Shown: piece by piece, positions 6,469 to 10,609 of the stretch | Position numbering within the stretch: position 1 is the stretch's first letter | How the letters are laid out: each line of letters opens with the position of its first letter | NCBI GenBank assembly: GCA_023433305.1 | Contig: JAEZCZ010000068.1 | Span: 1-10,609, forward strand | Direction of reading: 5' to 3' | From: Pseudomonadota bacterium | GTDB lineage: Bacteria > Pseudomonadota > Alphaproteobacteria > Sphingomonadales > Sphingomonadaceae | DNA length: 10,609 bases | Program-made: the position numbers and the translations under genes | The notes under the pieces: generated by a model | Told to the model about the DNA's origin: nothing | Databases searched by the model: none | The model's input: the letters and a program-made list of their open reading frames with translations, nothing else

Positions 6469-7788
6469 ATGCCCGACCTCTTTGCCGATGACCCGCCGCC
6501 GCAAGCGTCGCAGCGCGACGAACCGAGCGCCGATGCGCCGCTCGCCGACCGGCTGCGGCCGCGTTCTCTCGAGGAGGTCATCGGGCAGGAGCACTTGACG
6601 GGCCCCGAAGGTGCCATCGGGCGCATGGTGGCCGCGGGAAAGCTCTCGAGCATGGTACTGTGGGGCCCGCCGGGCACGGGCAAGACCAGTATCGCCCGAC
6701 TTCTCGCCGATGCCGTCGGCATGCGATTCGTCGCCATCAGCGCCGTGTTCTCCGGCGTTGCAGACCTCAAGAAGGCCTTCGCCGAAGCCGAAACCGCGCG
6801 AAAGGCAGGACAGCGCACCCTACTCTTCGTGGACGAAATCCACCGCTTCAACAGAGCCCAGCAGGACGGTTTCCTGCCGTTCGTCGAGCGCGGCACGGTG
6901 ACACTCGTCGGCGCGACTACCGAGAATCCGAGCTTCGAGCTCAACGCCGCGCTACTGAGCCGCGCCCAGGTTCTCATCCTTCATCGGCTCGATGCGCAAG
7001 CGCTTGGCAAGCTGCTCGACCGCGCGGAGGCACTCGAAGGCCCGCTCCCGCTCACCGCCGAGGCGCGCGACGCGCTGATCGCATCGGCCGACGGCGACGG
7101 GCGCTTTCTGCTCAACCAGGCCGAGACGCTCTACAGCGCCCGCATCGATACGCCGCTGACGCCGGCCGAGCTTGGCCAGTTCCTGCAGCGCCGGGTCGCC
7201 GTCTACGACAAGGATCGCGAAGGCCACTACAACCTGATCTCGGCGCTGCACAAGGCGATCCGGGGGTCCGATCCTCAAGCCGCGCTCTATTACCTCGCGC
7301 GCATGCTCGTAGCCGGAGAGGAGCCGCTCTACGTGCTGCGCCGGCTGGTCCGGACCGCCGTGGAGGACATCGGCCTCGCCGACCCGCAGGCGGTGGTGCA
7401 GTGCCTCGCCGCCAAGGACACCTACCAGTTCCTCGGCTCGCCCGAAGGCGAGCTGGCGATCGCGCAGGCCTGCCTCTATCTCGCCACCGCCCCCAAATCG
7501 AACGCCGCCTACAAGGCGCAGAAGGCCGCCTGGCGCAGTGCCCGCGAAACGGGCAGCCTGATGCCGCCTGCCAACATCCTCAACGCGCCGACCAAGCTGA
7601 TGAAGGATATCGGCTACGGCAAGGGCTACACGTACGATCACGATGCCGAGGAAGGATTTTCGGGCGACGACTACTGGCCTGAAGAGATGGAGCCGCAGAC
7701 CTTCTACGAGCCGGTCGAGCGTGGCTTCGAGCGCCAGGTGAAGGAACGCATCGCTTACTGGAACAGGCTGCGGCAGGAGCGTGGCTGA
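6469..7788 (+). CDS. rarA: replication-associated recombination protein A (AAA+ ATPase RarA/MgsA)
   Basis: Cytoplasmic AAA+ ATPase related to clamp loaders and to eukaryotic WRNIP1/Mgs1; it acts at stalled or gapped replication forks together with SSB. The product is 439 aa, typical for the family. Walker A GPPGTGKT is at 66-73, Walker B LLFVDEIHRF at 118-127, the sensor-1/arginine-finger region GATTENPSFELNAALLSR at 148-165, and the C-terminal tetramerisation part includes ISALHKAIRGSDPQAALYYLARM and LMPPANILNAPTKLMKDIGYGKGY. The ATG at 6469 is chosen because MPDLFADDPP is the usual family beginning; an in-frame ATG at 6415 would add 18 atypical residues within a few bases of the palindrome. 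Neither start has a good ribosome site. The frame stays open far upstream, but that part is antisense to the PadR gene. Its last 8 bases overlap the next gene. Confidence 0.95.
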   Translation: MPDLFADDPPPQASQRDEPSADAPLADRLRPRSLEEVIGQEHLTGPEGAIGRMVAAGKLSSMVLWGPPGTGKTSIARLLADAVGMRFVAISAVFSGVADLKKAFAEAETARKAGQRTLLFVDEIHRFNRAQQDGFLPFVERGTVTLVGATTENPSFELNAALLSRAQVLILHRLDAQALGKLLDRAEALEGPLPLTAEARDALIASADGDGRFLLNQAETLYSARIDTPLTPAELGQFLQRRVAVYDKDREGHYNLISALHKAIRGSDPQAALYYLARMLVAGEEPLYVLRRLVRTAVEDIGLADPQAVVQCLAAKDTYQFLGSPEGELAIAQACLYLATAPKSNAAYKAQKAAWRSARETGSLMPPANILNAPTKLMKDIGYGKGYTYDHDAEEGFSGDDYWPEEMEPQTFYEPVERGFERQVKERIAYWNRLRQERG

Positions 7789-8668
7789 GCGCTTCAGCCA
7801 CTTCGCCGCGATCGACTGGTCGGGCGCCGCGGGCGAGCGGCACCGCGGCATCGCACTGGCCATATGCGCTGCGGGCGGTGGCGCACCCGAGATCGTGCGC
7901 CCCGGACATCGGTGGTCCCGTCATGAGGTGCTCGAATGGCTGGGGGACCTGATGCCCGCGGGAACGCTCGTCGGCCTTGATCTCGGGATTTCGCTGCCCT
8001 TCGCGGACTGCGGCGCGTTCTTCCCCGGCTGGGTCGAGAGCCCGCCCGACGCCCGCAAACTCTGGGCGCTGGTCGACAGCATTTGCGCCTGCGACCCGCA
8101 TCTCGGCGCGTCCTCATTCGTCGATCACCTCGACGCCAGCCGCTACTTCCGCCGCCATGGCGGGCGGCTCGGAACGCAATTCCACGCGCCCGACGCAGTG
8201 ACCCGGCGCGGGCGGTTTCGGGTGACCGAATGGGCGCAGGCCGAGCGGAAAGGGTGCAAGCCCCACAGCAATTTCAACCTGGTCGGCCCGGCGCAAGTCG
8301 GCAAATCGAGCCTCACCGGAATGCGTGTGATGCATCGCCTGGAGGGCCGGCTGCCGATCTGGCCGTTCGATCCGCGACCGGCGCAGGGGTCGGTCCTGGT
8401 CGAGATCTATACGGCGATCGCGGCGATCGATGCGGGGCGTTCGGCCTCCACCTCGAAGATGCGCAGCTTCGAGGATCTCAATCGAGCGCTCGCGGTGATA
8501 GGCTCGCCGCCCGTTGCCGGCACGGGCCCGATCGACGACAACAGCGCCGACGCGCTGCTGACCTCCGCCTGGTTACGATCGGTCGCGGACCAAGAGGAGC
8601 TCTGGCACCCCCAGGGTCTGACGAGCGAACTGGCGCGAACGGAGGGCTGGACCTTCGGCGTTCCTTGA
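7781..8668 (+). CDS. predicted RNase H-fold protein (DUF429-like), coupled to rarA
   Basis: 295-aa soluble protein of unproven function. The GTG at 7781 is the only sensible start, since no other start codon precedes the conserved beginning FAAIDWSG. AGGAG at 7775-7779 is very close to it, and the 8-base overlap with rarA suggests translational coupling. Acidic residues sit where RNase H-like DUF429 proteins have them: D12 in AAIDWSG, D67 in VGLDLGISLP, E208 in VLVEIYTAIAA and the cluster D252/D253/D257 in IDDNSADALLTSAWLR. This is pattern-level evidence for a nuclease-like fold, not proof of activity. GPAQVGKS at 169-176 also fits the Walker A consensus, possibly by chance. Genes of this kind are, from memory, often found after rarA in sphingomonads. 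An alternative is a catalytically dead structural relative. Confidence 0.75.
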   Translation: MAERFSHFAAIDWSGAAGERHRGIALAICAAGGGAPEIVRPGHRWSRHEVLEWLGDLMPAGTLVGLDLGISLPFADCGAFFPGWVESPPDARKLWALVDSICACDPHLGASSFVDHLDASRYFRRHGGRLGTQFHAPDAVTRRGRFRVTEWAQAERKGCKPHSNFNLVGPAQVGKSSLTGMRVMHRLEGRLPIWPFDPRPAQGSVLVEIYTAIAAIDAGRSASTSKMRSFEDLNRALAVIGSPPVAGTGPIDDNSADALLTSAWLRSVADQEELWHPQGLTSELARTEGWTFGVP

Positions 8669-8695
8669 AGCAAAGGCGCCGAATCGACATCGAGT

Positions 8696-8770
<75 letters not shown>

Positions 8771-8771
<1 letters not shown>

Positions 8772-8818
8772 GTTTCGACAACTGAAAGCAGTCCGGGGGA
8801 CCGCTTTCGGTCGAAACT
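8771..8818. repeat. long imperfect hairpin directly after the tRNA
   Basis: A 48-base stem-loop begins on the last base of the tRNA CCA. Outer stem A8771-A8778 with T8811-T8818 (8 bp), a three-base CAA bulge, middle stem 8782-8789 with 8803-8810 (8 bp including one T-G pair), an A/C mismatch, inner stem GTCC/GGAC (8791-8794/8798-8801) and a GGG loop. No T-run follows on either side. It may help end the tRNA transcript or the converging gene's transcript, or be a REP-like element. Confidence 0.7.
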
Positions 8819-8887
8819 CCCGAGCGACAGCGAAGGGGGACGACAACGGAAAACAATCCGCGTCGCCTCCGCCCCCATAGCCTCATT

Positions 8888-10150
8888 TTACTGGCAAAGC
8901 CCCGCCGCGCGCTCGGCGATACCGCGCAGTCCACCGCGGCACCGCGGTAGCGAAGGCTGCGTAGGCTCCGAACGCTCGACGCGTTCCGATCGTTCTTCCG
9001 CTCCGCCAAAGCCCCCCATGCCGGGCATCCCATGCATGACCATCGCATTCGCCCGATAGCGCACTCGCGCGATCCACTCCGGGCTCCACGAGGCAGGCGC
9101 ATTGCGCGGCCGCTCGGGGTAGGAAAAGTCGGCTTGGGGGCCGTAAGCGAAGAGCTGGGTCATCATCATCGGACCGCCCGACTGCTTCACTTCGGCCGGG
9201 ATCGTGCATTCCGTCTGCGAGGGCGGCATGACCGTCCCATCGTCGACGAGCCGCCGCGCCGCGGCCGGCGACAGCCAATCGGACATCGGGCCGCCGAAGG
9301 CCTGCTTCGAAGACGAGGTCCACCACACCATGTCGCGCCCGTTACCACCCTCTCCGCCGGTCGCGATGACCCAGGCGTAATACCCCGTCGCCTTGTCGAT
9401 TGAATTCCAGCTTAGCGACACGGCCCCGCTCTGCATGTCGCGCGTCGCTGGCCGGAGCGCGGGCATGAAATCGTCGGCGAGGTTGAAGGAAATCTCGGGC
9501 GAGTAGTTGCCGGCTATGCGATGCGCGCCGAGCAGGGACGAATTCGCCGGCACCCGCTTGGAATCGCGCGCGTTCGGCCACTCCCCGTAGGTACGGCTAT
9601 TGCCGCTGTGAACGCGCCAGGCTTCCGGTAGATCGTTGAAGCTCGCCATCAGGCCGGGCGGCACTTCGCCGCGCGCCATCTTCGAGAAGTCGATCACGAC
9701 CGGCTGCCCGGGCCCGGCTTTCTCCCCGCAGCCCCAATAGAGCAGGAGCCGTCCTTCGGGCATCTGCATCGGCCCGCCGTCGGCAACGCCCGCGTTATCG
9801 CGCGGCTGCGAGGGCACCTCGCGCGGCGTCACGAGCGGAACCGACGCTCCGAGGCGCGCACCGCTGGGCATGAAATGGTCGGCCTTCGGATCGCCGTCAG
9901 CCGCGCGGCTCGAACCGAGCCGCAACTGCAGCTCATGCATAACCTGGTTGCCGCCGCCCCCTAGCGCACCAAGCGCCGCTCCGATCCCGCCGCCGGCACC
10001 CATGGCGGCCATGCCGGAAGTCGTGCCCGCGTCCATGGTATAGCGCGCGACAGTGCCCGAATTACCCTGGGTCCAGGCTGGCGTGGCCGCGAGCACGGCA
10101 ATGCTCGCTCCGAGCGCTAGACCCGCCAGGATACGGTGATTCTTCTTCAT
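8888..10150 (-). CDS. exported protein of unknown function with Gly/Met-rich segments
   Basis: 420-aa protein with a clear signal peptide (MKKNHRILAGLALGASIAVLAATPAW, cleavage near residue 27), so probably periplasmic or secreted. After it come a Gly/Ala/Met-rich stretch (about 45-69, GMAAMGAGGGIGAALGALGG), a segment with LLLYWGCGEKAGPGQPVVIDFSKM (about 135-158), a WNSIDKATGYYAWVIATGGE block that looks like a beta-sandwich strand region (about 248-267), and MVMHGMPGMGGFGG near 368-383. No enzyme motif was recognised; proteins of this kind are, as far as I recall, annotated as hypothetical in Erythrobacter-like bacteria. The ATG at 10150 is supported by AAGGGGG 6 bases upstream. The last 37 residues (from AEERSERVERSE) are Arg/Glu/Ser-rich and unlike the rest, and look encoded by repeat-like DNA. 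Confidence 0.8.
   Translation of the reverse strand: MKKNHRILAGLALGASIAVLAATPAWTQGNSGTVARYTMDAGTTSGMAAMGAGGGIGAALGALGGGGNQVMHELQLRLGSSRAADGDPKADHFMPSGARLGASVPLVTPREVPSQPRDNAGVADGGPMQMPEGRLLLYWGCGEKAGPGQPVVIDFSKMARGEVPPGLMASFNDLPEAWRVHSGNSRTYGEWPNARDSKRVPANSSLLGAHRIAGNYSPEISFNLADDFMPALRPATRDMQSGAVSLSWNSIDKATGYYAWVIATGGEGGNGRDMVWWTSSSKQAFGGPMSDWLSPAAARRLVDDGTVMPPSQTECTIPAEVKQSGGPMMMTQLFAYGPQADFSYPERPRNAPASWSPEWIARVRYRANAMVMHGMPGMGGFGGAEERSERVERSEPTQPSLPRCRGGLRGIAERAAGLCQ
8933..8986. repeat. two inverted repeats inside the 3' end of the exported-protein gene
   Basis: ACCGCGG (8933-8939) and CCGCGGT (8942-8948) form a 7-bp perfect inverted repeat around two bases, and GAACGC (8970-8975) and GCGTTC (8981-8986) form a 6-bp perfect one around TCGAC. 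They sit in the stretch that encodes the atypical C-terminal tail, suggesting a small dispersed palindromic element captured by the coding frame. No copy elsewhere in the window was found by eye. Confidence 0.4.
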
Positions 10151-10173
10151 GATTTGCCCCCTTCGAAGCCGGA

Positions 10174-10202
10174 ATTAAGCCATGGAAACATCCACGGTTC
10201 AA
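10174..10202 (-). promoter_or_regulatory. candidate promoter of the exported-protein gene
   Basis: On the minus strand TTGAAC (10202-10197) and CTTAAT (10179-10174) are spaced by exactly 17 bases, each matching 4 of 6 consensus positions. Transcription would start near 10167, just ahead of the AAGGGGG ribosome site and the ATG at 10150, giving a short leader. This suggests the gene has its own transcription start although it follows the UDP-glucose dehydrogenase gene on the same strand. Confidence 0.45.
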
Positions 10203-10220
10203 CTGGCTTCCTCGCGACCG

Positions 10221-10248
10221 TGCCGGCAGCGCGGGATGCGCGTCGGCA
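10221..10248 (-). terminator. possible hairpin after the UDP-glucose dehydrogenase gene
   Basis: TGCCG (10221-10225) pairs with CGGCA (10244-10248), and GCGC (10229-10232) with GCGC (10238-10241) around a GGGAT loop, with a small internal loop between. It lies 47 bases past the dehydrogenase stop and upstream of the candidate promoter. There is no T-run, so terminator activity is only a guess. Confidence 0.25.
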
Positions 10249-10294
10249 AGGCGTTACCAAAGGGAGAGCTTACGCCACCCGGTTGCGTTTGCAA

Positions 10295-10609
10295 CTACCG
10301 CCCGACCGCCACGTATCGGAAGCCGTGGCGCTCGACGTCGGCGCGGTCGTAGAGGTTGCGCAAGTCGACCAGCAGCGGGTCCTTGAGGAGCTTCTTCGCA
10401 CGCTCGAAATCGAGCGCGCGAAACGCATCCCATTCGGTGACGATTACCGCCGCATCGGCGCTGTCCATCGCCTCGTAGGCATCGCCGCAATAAGTCACGT
10501 CGTCGAGCAGGGCCTTGGCTTGCTCCATGCCTTCGGGATCGTAGGCGCGCACCGTGGCGCCCGCGTCCTGCAATGCGCGCACGATCGCCAGCGCGGGCGA
10601 ATCGCGCAT
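10295..10609 (-). CDS. ugd: UDP-glucose 6-dehydrogenase, C-terminal part (5' end outside window)
   Basis: Cytosolic NAD-dependent enzyme that oxidises UDP-glucose to UDP-glucuronate, a precursor of exopolysaccharide and, in sphingomonads, of glucuronosyl glycosphingolipids. Only the last 104 residues (plus stop) are present; the full protein is normally about 430-450 aa. The visible part is the C-terminal UDP-sugar-binding domain: MRDSPALAIVRALQDAGATVRAYDPEGMEQAK, DAAVIVTEWDAFRALDF and DPLLVDLRNLYDRADVERHGFRYVAVGR, the characteristic ending of this family. The first visible methionine corresponds to the internal DMRDSP motif, so it is not the start codon. UDP-ManNAc-type dehydrogenases share the fold but differ in this ending. 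The gene lies 144 bases upstream of the exported-protein gene on the same strand. Confidence 0.88.
   Translation of the reverse strand: MRDSPALAIVRALQDAGATVRAYDPEGMEQAKALLDDVTYCGDAYEAMDSADAAVIVTEWDAFRALDFERAKKLLKDPLLVDLRNLYDRADVERHGFRYVAVGR

Noticed and set aside
6952..7863. 303-aa open frame on the minus strand
   Set aside because: Antisense to rarA, whose motifs are unambiguous; composition is that of a shadow frame.

Overview
This is a GC-rich stretch of bacterial chromosome, most likely from an alphaproteobacterium of the Sphingomonadales (an Erythrobacteraceae- or Sphingomonadaceae-like organism). The assignment rests on three things: a large outer-membrane TonB-dependent receptor of the type abundant in that order, the form of the RarA protein with its N-terminal MPDLFADD start, and the overall gene style. 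No integrase, transposase, phage gene or CRISPR array was seen, so the region reads as ordinary core or shell chromosome. Both ends are cut inside genes.

Left part (1-5160): the window opens in the 3' half of an ABC-exporter permease (FtsX/YbbP type, +). It converges on a TonB-dependent receptor gene (-). The receptor gene is divergent from a GT-4 family glycosyltransferase (+) across a 194-base promoter region. The glycosyltransferase converges on a small four-helix membrane protein gene (-), and their stop codons directly abut (TGA|TCA).

Middle part (5158-8771): the membrane protein gene lies 81 bases downstream of a PadR-type regulator gene on the same strand. The regulator resembles the YqjI/NfeR group but carries a Gly/Pro/Phe hexapeptide repeat where YqjI has its metal-binding extension. 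It is divergent from rarA (replication-associated recombination ATPase) across a 96-base region holding a perfect 14-bp AT-rich palindrome, a likely operator. The rarA gene overlaps by 8 bases a gene for a predicted RNase H-fold (DUF429-like) protein. A tRNA-Thr(UGU) gene follows, and immediately after it, starting on the CCA end, is a long imperfect hairpin.

Right part (8772-10609): a secreted or periplasmic protein of unknown function (-) has a 3' end that looks built from repeat-like sequence. It is preceded by a good promoter candidate. The window closes in the 3' end of a UDP-glucose 6-dehydrogenase gene (-).

Functional links that can be argued: PadR with its operator probably controls itself and perhaps the membrane protein and/or rarA. 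RarA and the RNase H-like protein are translationally coupled and may share a DNA-maintenance role. The GT-4 enzyme and the UDP-glucose dehydrogenase both belong to surface-glycan or glycolipid chemistry but are about 5 kb apart. No clearly new multi-gene system is visible; the rarA/RNase H-like pair and the PadR/palindrome unit are the best candidates for follow-up.
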